Shown: piece by piece, positions 34,517-44,920 of the stretch
Position numbering within the stretch: the stretch's first letter is position 1
How the letters are laid out: every line of letters starts with the position of its first letter
Assembly (NCBI GenBank): GCA_000697665.1
Contig: KL197709.1
Location: forward strand, 2,789,599 to 2,853,598
DNA length: 64,000 nt
DNA from: Jaapia argillacea MUCL 33604
Taxonomy: Eukaryota; Basidiomycota; Agaricomycetes; Jaapiales; Jaapiaceae
Direction: 5' to 3'
The notes under the pieces: model-generated
What the model saw: only the letters and a program-made list of their open reading frames with translations
What the model was told of the DNA's origin: nothing
Database searches by the model: none
Made by a program: the position numbers and the translations under genes

Positions 34517-36175
34517 CTAGACCGCGTTCCTCGAGGTAGTACGGTTCCCCGTGGGTCCCACATGAACAATGAGACAGACGTCGCAGTACACATGTTGTAT
34601 GGTAGACTCATTTCCAAACGCCAGGTAGGCACTCTTGAAAGAATTGATCGCAGTCATATCCGTCACCCATTTCACCTCTTCATCAACGTATCCGAAACCC
34701 TCGCCGTGACGACGATCACTCCTGACAACTTTACCACCCATTTGTCGCAACTCATCCAGGACACTGGTGTCATATGTCTGGTATGCTTTGAGATCTGGGA
34801 CCTGGTCCATCATCACGAGGTCCTCCCCATTCGCATACTCGGCGTAGACAGCTTGAACGGACGAAGCGAGTGCAAGCTGGTTACAGATGCGGAGGATGAG
34901 GGCGTCGCTCCCCTTGAGGTACGACTTGATGTTTCGCAGCGTGTTCCTGTCCTCTTGATTGATTGGATACTGATGACGGAGACCGAAGCCTAGGAGACCG
35001 CCGGCTGGTAAGAATTCCCTTGCCTGCAACAACTTCACGAAAGCGCTTTTGAAGGCGTCCTCGTTAGAAGAGAGGGTAGAAACGGTGTTATTAGGATCAA
35101 TCTGAGACGTCTCCTCATTGGCAAGCGGAAGGGAACCGCCAGCCGGTAAGAGCCCCTGTGCCTGAAAAGACCTCACGAAAGCATCTTTGAAGGCGTCCTC
35201 GTTAAAAGGAGGGTAAGAAAAGATGTGACGGGGATCAATCTGGGACCCCTCCTGACCGGCCAACGCAAGGGCACGGCTGGCTGGTAAGCGCTCCTGCGCC
35301 TGAATCGAACTGACGAAGGCGTTTACGAAGGCCTCTTTCCTAGAAGCCTCACGAGAGGGTAGAACCGGTGTCACCATGACCAATCTGAGACCCCTTCTCT
35401 TTGACGAAGTAGAGGTTGTATGTCAAAGTGACACGATGACCGGAGGTGACCTTGGTCACTTCGTACTCGACGTCGCTGTACAAGGCGATCCAGCCAATGG
35501 AAGGACCTTCACAGGAGGCTACCTCCTTGGCGGAATCGAAGGTCCATTCCTTCCCTCCGTGACGCAAGAGCAGGGCTCCACCACTGTGGTCGGTGGGGAA
35601 GACGACGACGAGGGAACCGAACATCCTCTCCCCGCGTGGAGTGTCTTTGTGAGACTTGAAGAACGAATCTTTTCCTAGAGATTAAGTCGTCAGGTATCAG
35701 GCCCACCTTCCTGCAATCTCGTAGACTAACCGTAGACATTGAGCTTGTAGAGCTCAGCGATGATCGGCTTTGAACCTTCGCACCCTTCCAGCAACTCTGA
35801 GCGCACTAGGTCAACGAGACCGGCTGCTTCAGGGCTGAACTTCGTCGCAAAGTTGGAGGAATCCATTTTACCGGCTTTCCGATATGTCTCGTCGAGGACA
35901 TCCTGCTGGTCAACGCCAAATGTAGCTGGTTGGCAGGCGTCTGATAGCAGTTCAAGTTGCTCGACGGTGGCCTTCGAAAGGTTGATGAACCTGAATATGT
36001 TCAATGCTGTGAACTGACCCCTTTGTGCAGAACACGCTCACCGAGATTCTGCGTCTAAGCCGTAGTACAAGTTGAAAGCTTCGGCCGACAGAGTACATGT
36101 GCCGCTGCGAAAGGGAGGCCTCTCGATAATGGCAGCGGCGAGATCTTTGAGCTGGTTTTCAACTGAGGAGGACAT
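34517..36175 (-). CDS. 2OG-Fe(II) oxygenase, copy 2 (distal His replaced; internal repeats)
   Basis: Tandem duplicate of the copy-1 gene; it starts near 36175 with the same N-terminus. The first metal pair is kept (FFKSHKDTP), but the distal ligand position reads YSDVEYEVTKV, with Tyr for His. The following SGYR is SGHR. Iron binding should be poor, so this is likely a pseudoenzyme, or a protein with a shifted ligand. After the core the frame changes near 35350-35385. A 52-base intron (GTCTCAG..TTCTAG) would join YFVKEKG to KEAFVNAF in frame; without it the gene would be broken. Then three degenerate units follow (KEAFVNAFVSSIQAQERLPA, NEDAFKDAFVRSFQAQGLLP, NEDAFKSAFVKLLQAREFLP) where copy 1 has one. 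The C-terminal domain is conserved but lacks the RG loop and acidic tail, ending NRTTSRNAV. Confidence 0.75.
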
Positions 36176-36879
36176 TTAGAGATGTGCTGACGTCTTCGAG
36201 AATGCGAGGCTTATATGGTTGTTAGCCAATTCACGATCCAACCACTAGCGTCGTGGTGCGGGAGGCGGGGTTGCTTAATTTGGCAGCGCTCATGAGTCGG
36301 AGGCCACGGTCGATCGAAATTCTTGATCGCTCCTCCGAGTGCTGTCCGCGAATGACTGAATGCCTCCTTGATGTGGATAGGCTGACTGCAACCTTTGAAT
36401 AAACTCAGGCTCATTTCTGAGTATTGTAGACCGACCCGCGCCTCGGCTCGTCCACTCTGACTCCTGCAGGGCGCAGGCACGACGTCATTATGATCGAGAG
36501 AGCGGATGTCCGACGGCTGTTGACCATTAAGTGCCAAACAGCATTCCACAACGACAGTGTGAGGGTGTCAATGCTCTTAGGACTGGCTCAACCGGGCGAC
36601 GATAAGCGCAACGAAAACGAAGGTGTCTCCGTGGCTGAGAAGCACGCTCTGTGAAGGTGGTTCGATGTGATACTCTTTCCTCAGCGACGTTATATGGTAG
36701 CAGAGAATGTTACAATGGCTCACACAGAGGTGTGCCATCAGAACGATGGCTGCAGGGCAATAATCCCTGGAATGACAACTCCGGAACTCAGCCCCCACTC
36801 CCACCCACCACGAATCGATGGGGCACCAACCATGCGAACGCTGGACTAAGGAATAGAGGAGAAGCAAAACATCATCAAC
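36176..36879. other. Intergenic; promoter of oxygenase copy 2 and 3' side of MSS1
   Basis: Left half is homologous to the promoter of copy 1. The right half has no supported gene. Confidence 0.4.
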
Positions 36880-39046
36880 TCATTTCCCGATGCAAAAATC
36901 ACGAAATACAGCATCCAGAATATCTTCAACATCGATCAAACCAGAGACCTTGCCAACTGCTTGTGCGGCATACCGTAGTTCTTCAGCGGCCAACACAACA
37001 TCCTCCGGTGCTGTGAATAATGCAAATTGATTGATCTGCACAAGAGGATAGCAGATTGTGTGAATGCTTACAGGTGTCAAGGAAAGCCTCAAGGAAACGG
37101 AGAGCGGATTCTAAATGAACACGATGTCGAGCGTGGGTTATAATTGGCTCTTCAGAGGATGGCGTGTCTTCCATCATGTTGTATCTATGAGGGATCAGTA
37201 AGAGAGTCGATCCGGAGAAAAAGTAAAAGTAACCTGTGTCGCAATGCCTCAGCAAACCCAGTCATGAACTCCCGAGTCCCTTCACCACTTGTCAAACTCA
37301 CTATCCAGCTCCGGTCTTTTCTTCTACTTGCGTGGTTACCTCCTCCCTCTAGAAGGTGATCGAACGGTGTCGGATGAGGGGCCAAATCAGACTTGTTCAA
37401 AAGGAAGAAGGTGTCCGATGTGACGAGTGGCTTGATTGAAGGAGGGATGTAGTATTGCAGTGAATCGCCAGTATTTGGCGCATCTTGGGCAATTTCGGGA
37501 AGGGATAGGACACAAAGTGAGATATCAGCTCCCTGAACCCTATAGGATTCCGTGCTGAGATAAGAGAAGCTGTGGAATGGAGGAACGTCACATACATATT
37601 CCTAGCTCTCTCGACACCAATCTTCTCGACGACATCTTCCGTGTGCCTTAAACCGGCGGTATCGGCAACAATAACAGGCAAGCCCCCAATATCTAAGGAA
37701 AGTTCAAGGATATCCCGAGTAGTTCCAGGGATAGGTGTCACGATAGCTGCTTCTCGCTGAGCTGTGTGGGTTAGGGTTAGTATTAGGGTACAAATGAAAG
37801 GTGGTTCTCGACCAGCGGAAGGAAGCAAGGAAGCAAGGGAGGACTCTTGCGTACCTAAGAAGTTCAGCAAGCTACTCTTACCAGCATTCGGAGGACCAAA
37901 GATAGCTAGTCGAATACCAGAACGAAGAACTTCGCCTCTGCGATTGTCGGAAAGGTGATTTTGAATTGTCTGATGGAGAGCTATGACTTTTTGGCGAGCT
38001 GGATTCGGAGAAACAAATGAGCCGGAAATTCAAAACGAAAGGACAGCGAGTTTATCACCTTGTTCGTAAACCCCTTCCTCGATTTCTTCTCCTTCACCGA
38101 AATCAATGAGAGCTTCAACCAAAGCCAAGCAATGTATGATATCCGTTCTGAGCTCCTCAAATCGAGCTCTCGTGATACCCTAAGCACCAAAAAAAATGGT
38201 AAATCACTCAGATTTCCAATGGCGCAGAGATACCAGCGAAACACTCTCACCCACCCCCGCAGCCCTCAGCGCAATTTTTCGCTGACTTTCGGTCTCGGCG
38301 TCAATCAGGTCCTTCAATCCTTCAACTTGAGTCAAATCCAGGCGACCTCCTTCAAAAGCACGCCGAGTGAACTCCCCCGGTTCCGCCGGTCTGCAATATG
38401 GCAGCTGGGACAGAGCGGATAGTATCGATGAGATGATGGCTCTGCCAGAGTGAATGTGAAGTTCCACGACGTCCTGTGTGGTAAACGACCGAGGACCTGA
38501 GGACCACCAGCTCAGCAATAAGATAACGAGATAGAGTCCAAGTTCATACACACCTTTGAAAAATACCGCCAGTCCGTCGTCCAATAATTCTTCAGTTTTA
38601 GGGTCCACGATCCTACAGCATTCCATCTTCCATGGCTCCGGATCACGAACGCGATTGGAGTGCAGTCTAACCATCACCCTCCATACATCTAGAGCATCTG
38701 GTCCCGATATTCGCACAACACCAACCCCAGCCTTCCCCGTGGGCGTGGACAAGGCGTAAATGGTTCGACGCTGTGCATCCGACGCAGGAAGTTGCACAGA
38801 ATTACAGCCCCAACCCCGAACCTCTGCATCGACTGAGCGATCGATTGTTTCAGTACTGCTATTCCCCTCCAGATGAAGCAATCGAGTTGTTTGTTTCGAC
38901 GAGCATAAGCCAAGGCGGTGCGACGCTAAGCCAGGTGTTTTGACATTTGAATTTCGGAGGCAAAAAGCTCGCTGTGGCGATGTAGAAAAGCTGCAGCTTC
39001 GTAATCCTCTGCAAGTATTTCTGTGCAGGACGGACCAGGATAGCAT
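36880..39046 (-). CDS. MSS1: Mitochondrial tRNA-modification GTPase MSS1/MnmE (GTPBP3)
   Basis: Works with MTO1/MnmG to make the carboxymethylaminomethyl group on wobble U34 of mitochondrial tRNAs. Starting at 39046, the N-terminus is basic and Ser/Arg-rich (a likely mitochondrial presequence). The MnmE folate-binding domain follows: [37 protein letters not shown], and [20 protein letters not shown]. The GTPase inserted in the helical domain has G1 [12 protein letters not shown]2 PIPGTTRD, G3 [13 protein letters not shown] and G4 LLNKSDLA. The C-terminus [20 protein letters not shown] carries the catalytic Cys in the diagnostic CIGK end. About eight exons. A short telomere-like TTAGGGTTAG lies in one intron (about 37770). 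Divergent from CNB1 by 232 bases. Confidence 0.94.
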
Positions 39047-39278
39047 TCAGGTCAAGAATATTTCACCACAAATAACGATGTTCAAAAGACAAGTCTGTTC
39101 AGCGCTGTGTGGTGCCCATTCCAAACGCGGTTGAATTTCCCACGGCCCTTTTATCTTGTCGGAACTTCTCCTCGCCATAGTGCCTACACTGTCTTCCCTC
39201 TACCCCGTACCCTTGCTCACCATCTGCTGTGTTCACGAACTCTCCTTCGCCGTCTAACCCCAGAAACGAAAGCCAGCA
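39047..39278. promoter_or_regulatory. Divergent promoter, MSS1 / CNB1
   Basis: 232 bases between the two starts. No TATA box seen; a CT-rich leader lies on the CNB1 side. Confidence 0.45.
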
Positions 39279-40306
39279 ATGGGTCAATCACGTCAGTACA
39301 TCCGTAACTCATCGCAACCGCACATCTTGATTGACCTTCCGATCATGGCTTGGTTGAACAGAATCCCAGTTTATGGAGGATATGCAACGGAGCTCCAACT
39401 GTATGTCCCTATCATCATTTCTCAGACATCTGCCCTAGGGATGGACTGGAAGATGATGGTTCTGATTCAATAACTCTTCATCAGTCAACGCTGTAGAGTT
39501 GGAGCGACTGAAGAAGAGATTCATGAAGCTCGATGCGTACGTTGATATGTTTATTATTATCACAAGCGCTCTTGACTTGCTGAGAGGTTATTAGGGACGG
39601 CTCAGGGTCAATAGACAAGGAAGAATTCTTACAAATACCGCAAATCGCCAGCAACCCCCTAGCATCACGGATGATCGCAATCTTCGATGAAGAGTAAGTC
39701 CCCTCACACCAAATGCTGTGTATTTGAGCCAATTTTGCCTCCAATGCAATAACTCTTTTGATATCCGAGCGCATATACTCATTGTTTGTGTTAGTGGTGG
39801 CGGTACAGTCGACTTTCAAGAGTTCGTGGGTGGGCTGAGCGCCTTCAGTAGTCGGGGTGGGCGGGAAGAGAAACTACGATGTAAGTGTCACAGTGTCCCC
39901 CACTCGCAACAATTTATTCAGCAGTCGTGTGCTTTGGCAATTAGTCGCATTCAAGGTATACGACATGGATCGGGATGGCTACATCTCGAACGGAGAGCTC
40001 TTTCTTGTCCTGAAAATGATGGTGGGGAACAACTTGAAGGTGTGTCTCTTCCTTCAATTCTATCGTTGGAAGCTTAGCTAATCTGACTGAATCACATTGT
40101 AGGATCAGCAATTGCAGCAAATAGTGGACAAAACGATAATGGAAGCCGACAAGGATGGCGATGGGAAGTTGAGCTTTGAGGAGTTCGCTCTGATGGTGTC
40201 TAATACTGTATGACTTCCTACACCCCACGCTCACCCTCTTTGCTAACCTCCACCCTATCCTTTTCAGGACATCGTCAAGCAAATGACGCTGGAAGATATC
40301 TTCTAA
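39279..40306 (+). CDS. CNB1: Calcineurin regulatory subunit B
   Basis: Eight exons: 39279-39291, 39362-39400, 39485-39536, 39595-39693, 39795-39880, 39945-40039, 40103-40207 and 40268-40306. They sum to 175 residues, the family length. The start [20 protein letters not shown] has the Gly-2 needed for N-myristoylation. Four EF-hands are visible: [53 protein letters not shown]; and [13 protein letters not shown]. Between hands 3 and 4, [20 protein letters not shown] is a calcineurin B signature. It binds Ca and activates the calcineurin A phosphatase (Crz1 pathway, stress and growth). All joins in frame. Confidence 0.97.
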
Positions 40307-41037
40307 CTTTGTTCCATTCCCATCTCGTTCTGCACATTGTTTTCGTGAGGCTGGGCCCGGTGATCCTCTGTACATACCCTTGTTCCTGTACATATTTTTA
40401 CTTCTGCTTCGTATTTTCAGAGGATCCCTCATCAGACTATTGATGTCCTTCAATTCAGTTCCGTGGACAAAGGAATCCTCGTTGCGAGGCCAAGACGGCA
40501 TCAGGGGTCAGACGCTCCAAGAAATGACAACGATTGCTATCATTGTTGCAGTGCGTGTTTCCTGCGCACATCTGTGGAGACACAAGGAGTCTACAACTAC
40601 ACGAGATCAAATCTGTACTGGATCCAGTAAGCCAACCAAAACAGACTGAACTAAGGATAAAAGGAGGTGATAACGAGAACAAAAGAATCAGGTCCAAAAG
40701 TACAAAAAGGATAGAAGAACAAAGTCCGCGCTAACGGGAGGACAAAGGGGAATTCTACAAATAATTATTGAAGGGTGTATACCGGAGGGATAAGTGGAGA
40801 AGGAGAGGGGAGTGGAGCTCGAGCGAATGTGGTGCGCGACGTGCTGGAGACCAGGATGGTAGCTGAAACCTGGCCCAAGAGCAGGATGGTTGGTCGCGGA
40901 GTGGTCGCAAAAATATATAATGTTGATCCAAGAGCTGGGATATCGTTATGGCTCAATTCGTACACAGACGAGAGGATGACCAAGCGAGTGTGACGGTGGT
41001 TTTGAAAGGGCTCTGCTCCCAGAAGGGATGGATGCCC
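40307..41037. other. Intergenic between convergent genes
   Basis: No supported gene. It should hold the 3' ends of CNB1 and of the disordered-protein gene on the other strand. Confidence 0.4.
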
Positions 41038-41828
41038 TTATCTATCAAACGCGGCAGCAGTTGCCACTAACAAGGTGTGTGCCGAAGTATCAACCGACAT
41101 GGGAATTTGCACCGGAGCCGACGATGTTACCGCCGACCTTCCTCTCGCAGCGGCTAAAAACGGCGAATGTTGCGAGGGTCGACCTGCTTGTGAGAAGAAT
41201 GATTGTGGGGAGTTGTTCGACTGGGCAGCCTGCATTTGAGCGATGTAGAACGGGTCTGTTGATGTGAATGTGGATGGGGTAGGGTCGATGAGGAAATGCT
41301 GTTGCCCAGGATGAGGATAGGATGGTGAACGGTGCTTTGCTGGGGAAGGGATTGGGTGGGAATGCGAGTGGGAGTGGTTGAAGGGGAATTGGTTATGTGA
41401 AGCGCTCGACGTCGAAGGGGACGAAGGCCACAGTAACTCTTCGACCATCCTCTCGTCCTCATCCATATCATCCATGTCACCTCGATCGTCCTTTCGAGAG
41501 CTCGTGCTCGCTACACTGGAGCTTCTCCTATGCATCTGGATCTGCCCCCAATTGAAATTCGAGGACGAAGGGGTCGAAGCAGTGGGTGTGTTGCATGGTT
41601 GAGCATGGTAGGCCTCTTGGCGAGGTTGTGCCGCAGAAAAGAGAGTCTGGGTGAGCTGTGCCTACAGTTTTTCGTTCGGTGTGAACAAAACGACGTCAGT
41701 TCCCAGAATCGATTCCCAAGGATGAAAGCCATGTGAGACTGACCTGCAAAGCTGCGAGATCGAGGGCCTCCTGGCCGATGTGGCTTGAGCCAAAGCTAGC
41801 TACGAGGTCATCAACGGTGAAGCTCATG
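41038..41828 (-). CDS. Conserved disordered protein of Agaricomycetes
   Basis: Starts at 41828 with MSFTVDDLVASFGSSHIGQE, followed by ALDLAALQ. One intron (GTCAGT..CTGTAG) joins in frame to AQLTQTLFSAAQPRQ. The rest is low-complexity: Ser/Pro/His-rich with an acidic short motif (MDDMDEDERMVEELLWPSSP), a His-Ser run (HSHSHSHPIPSPAKHR) and FYIAQMQAAQ. I recall close relatives of this N-terminal motif in many Agaricomycetes, always unannotated. The short amphipathic N-terminus plus acidic motif could serve transcriptional interaction; this is inference. Intrinsically disordered, about 220 residues. Confidence 0.7.
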
Positions 41829-43050
41829 GTGGCAAGAGGGAGGAAAGCAGTAGTGCAATGGAGACTTCTTGACAAAAGGGGCCTTGCCCAATAAAACGCA
41901 GTTCTTGATTCGCATCGCAGGCGCTGGTAAAGAGGGGACTATAAAAACGGAAACACATGGGCGTCAGTCGGAGTGCGTCGGGCCGATCCTTGTCTCCTAT
42001 ACCTCCCGTCCTTATCCGTCAGATTGCCTCCCAATATCCCGCATCATCACCAGGTTTTCCCCGCAAATCATCCCTTTCATTTCGTCTTTGCACTTGAGTC
42101 TAGCGCCAAAGACCCTGCACGATGCTGCCTCGAGGCTGTACGCAGGTTTCCTGCTGTTTCTGTCCGACTTGGGCATCGACACATGTGTGTCTTTTACAGC
42201 GCATCCATCTTCTGTTTCGCGGACAAGGTCAATCATTTTCTCTCGGATCACTCACCTCACTTGCCTGGCCCCGTTCCGGCCCCGATCTCGTTGCCGTGCG
42301 TGCAAACTGTACCGCAAAAATATGTTTTCTTGCCGGAGGACGGTGTTTTGGGCCAAGGTACATCGCCGCAAAGGGTGATTCAACACCCGAACTGCCGCGA
42401 GGCTTTCTCCTGCCTTTCATTCTTCTCCTCCGCGAACCTTCTGTGCCAAGCACAAGTGCTCAGTTCTCGATATCGCGGTCCGGTTGACGTCTCCGTCTGA
42501 GTGTATGTGCGTGTACTGTGCACGATATGAACGCGTGTCAATGCGTCGCGCAAACTATGAATATCTGTCGCAATCACGGGATGCAAACCTTCTGACTCTG
42601 AGTGGCCACCTGCTCCTCTCCGTGTCGCCTCGTAGGCCTCCGATGCAGAAAATGTAAAGTCGAAAGGGGATTGGTGCCTTACCATCAACATGCCCTTTTG
42701 CAGGTTTTGATAGTCGACGAACGCCACCCTGCGCCACCCCCGAGGGCTCTATCTGTTGGGAGATCGTATCTCCCTCCACGTTCATATCACTATTTGAAGG
42801 TCTGGATCATCACAATTGGTCCTCCAGTTCTACACATCCCCCAGTTTCTACAGACATTTGAATTGTCGTGGTGAATCTCTTTTTTCTGGTGTTCTGCCAC
42901 CACGGTATCTTGACAGTCAACCCGACTTCCGAACGTCGATTTATCTCTCCTCTTACCGTGTCGTACCACTGTCATCCGAGGAATACTCGCTGGTTCCCGT
43001 ATGGAAAAGCATTCATGCTATGGGGTGACGAGCAGAAGTCATTGACTCAT
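41829..43050. other. Intergenic, no convincing gene
   Basis: Overlapping plus-strand frames (41869-42500) are Cys/Pro/Ser-rich but show no proper zinc-finger spacing, and no splice pattern joins them. Nothing else seen. Confidence 0.35.
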
Positions 43051-44764
43051 TCACCGCGGCGTACCGTCAGGAATTTGCGACTCTAGAGAGATGTCACTGG
43101 GTAAAAGCTCCCCGAACAAGCCCGCGTCAAGCTCCAACAGTCGAGGATATTCCTCCTGAACCACGATCAATTTAATTCCCATTCGATCAAATATGGCCTC
43201 CGAGAACTCACCTGTAATACAGATGGGCACGTTTTTGCAAGCTCTGCACAAAGTGCTTTCATTTGAACTTTTAGGTCTCTCACATCTGGTGACCCAAATG
43301 TCTGAGCATCCCATGTTGCTCGAAATAGGTCTCATGACAGGCGTACCTTCACTCTGGCGGCCAGACTCTACCACGACCACCCAGCATTTCGCAGCACCTT
43401 CCAGGATGGCGCCTTTCCATCGGTGAATTCTCGGTGAACACTCTTGGATGACGGAGCGCAGTGCACGAAGAGAGGTCAGCTTTAGAGGGATAGTGTCTGG
43501 GTTGAAGGTCACCAGATCCGATTGTAAGGGGTGGGTGAGCTGAGGAATCATTGCCTGTCGGAGGGAAAGAATCAGCGAGGGACTCAAGGAGAAATATAAA
43601 TGGTGAGGTTGAGGTTATTACCTTTAGATATCTTACGCTGCCCACCCCCAATGCGCTGACAAGTTGAGGGATCACTTCGACTGAAGCTTGGATTGTATCG
43701 ACATCCCTCGAGGCGTAGATCCAGACCCCACCTATAATTCCCTCACCCAGTAAAATACAAAGCTGATCGAACCGCTCTGAAGAGCCCGGAGAGGTGGTGA
43801 GGAGGATTAGAGAGATCGTCGTCGGCACGGCAACTCGAATCAAAGATGGGGTGTTAGGATTGTGCAAGAATGTGAGTGTTGTTTTGAGAGACTAGCGGAA
43901 AGAGGGGGGTCAGAGGGGAAAGGTAAAAGAGTATGGGGGAGAGACTGACTGTGAAGAGGAGGGAGTCTATGCCCGTCCGCTTGAGAAGGTCCTTTGGGAC
44001 GTGGAGGAGTATCTCGGAGATGATAGCGATCCCCTGTAACTTATATTGGGCTTCGTAATCGTCCAATAGTGTCATCACTGGCGGAATGACGAGGTGCCAT
44101 ACACGTTCATAGGTTTCTGCCTTCAAGGGCACATTTCAACATGAGTTCCACGTAACGTGGGGGGGTTACATTGACCATACTTGCCTGAAGATGGCGTATG
44201 CACCACATTGTGAGGTTGGCCGCTCCGGGATGGTTCTTCCAGGTTTGATCTTCATAATAATCTTGCGCCGCCAACGGTCCGCCCGTCGGGCGAGGCAATC
44301 GGCGGCCAGTGGAAGGGTTTAATGATGGATGGGGGTTGGATCGAAATATTGGCTTGATACGGTTCGTGAGCAAGTGCTCGAGGAAGACGACACTCGGGTC
44401 AGCGAAGTGGGCCAAAACATCTGGTAATGGGCTCAACAAATCGGAAGTCCACAGAAAGATCGAGCTTACCGTTCGCCAATATTTTCACGTCGTGGGATAT
44501 CCAGTCTCCATCTCCATCGAATTGGGATGCGACGGAGACAACCTTGGTTTGTTGCTCGAGTGTCAACTCGGATCTTTGCTTTAGCTTCGTATTCAACTCG
44601 GACAAGATGGATGAGACGTTGGATTGCCAGAATTCTAGTCGGGCGATCGTTTCTGCTTCTGTGATACTGTCGTATCGTGCATATTCAGACGGGATCTCGA
44701 GATCTTGTAGTAGCGAGTGAAGGGAATCATCCTCGGAGATGTTGGCAGATTTCGCGGAAGACAT
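43051..44764 (-). CDS. TTI2: Tel2-interacting protein 2 (TTI2)-like HEAT-type protein
   Basis: Subunit of the TTT complex (Tel2-Tti1-Tti2) that, with Hsp90, matures PIKK kinases such as TOR, ATM and ATR. The call rests on the all-helical pattern and on family-like stretches: VWHLVIPPVMTLLDDYEAQY; LQGIAIISEILLHVPKDLLK with RTGIDSLLF; then TTLTFLHNPNTPSLIRVAVP. The C-terminus is rebuilt as VRDLKVQMKALCAELAKTCP, a GTGAGT..TTCAG intron, then EEYPRLLELDAGLFGELLPS, which matches TTI2 ends. The start is at 44764 (MSSAKSANISEDDSLHSLLQ). About seven exons. TTI2 is fast-evolving, so the name is probable, not certain. Divergent from SWD1 by 156 bases. Confidence 0.7.
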
Positions 44765-44920
44765 GGACTTAGAATTGACACCGACGCGCCTACTGTGTTT
44801 ATCCTTCTATCCATCACTCGAGTCTCCTTTCCCTCGTACAACATCGAACTTCTTGCGAACTTCTCCACATTTTCCTTTGAGTCATATTCAGTAACACCCA
44901 ACAGAAACTTGCCCGTGGAG
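44765..44920. promoter_or_regulatory. Short divergent promoter, TTI2 / SWD1
   Basis: 156 bases between start codons, so control must be shared. No TATA box seen. An alternative plus-strand ATG at 44763 overlaps the TTI2 start. Confidence 0.45.

Noticed and set aside
37766-37792. Telomere-like TTAGGGTTAG
   Set aside because: Less than two repeat units, inside an MSS1 intron; AAACCCTAA boxes near 4755 and 46957 are also single. No sign of a telomere or fusion point.
41973-42500. 175-codon Cys-containing frame, considered as a zinc-finger factor
   Set aside because: Cys and His spacing fits no zinc-finger class, and rival frames overlap.
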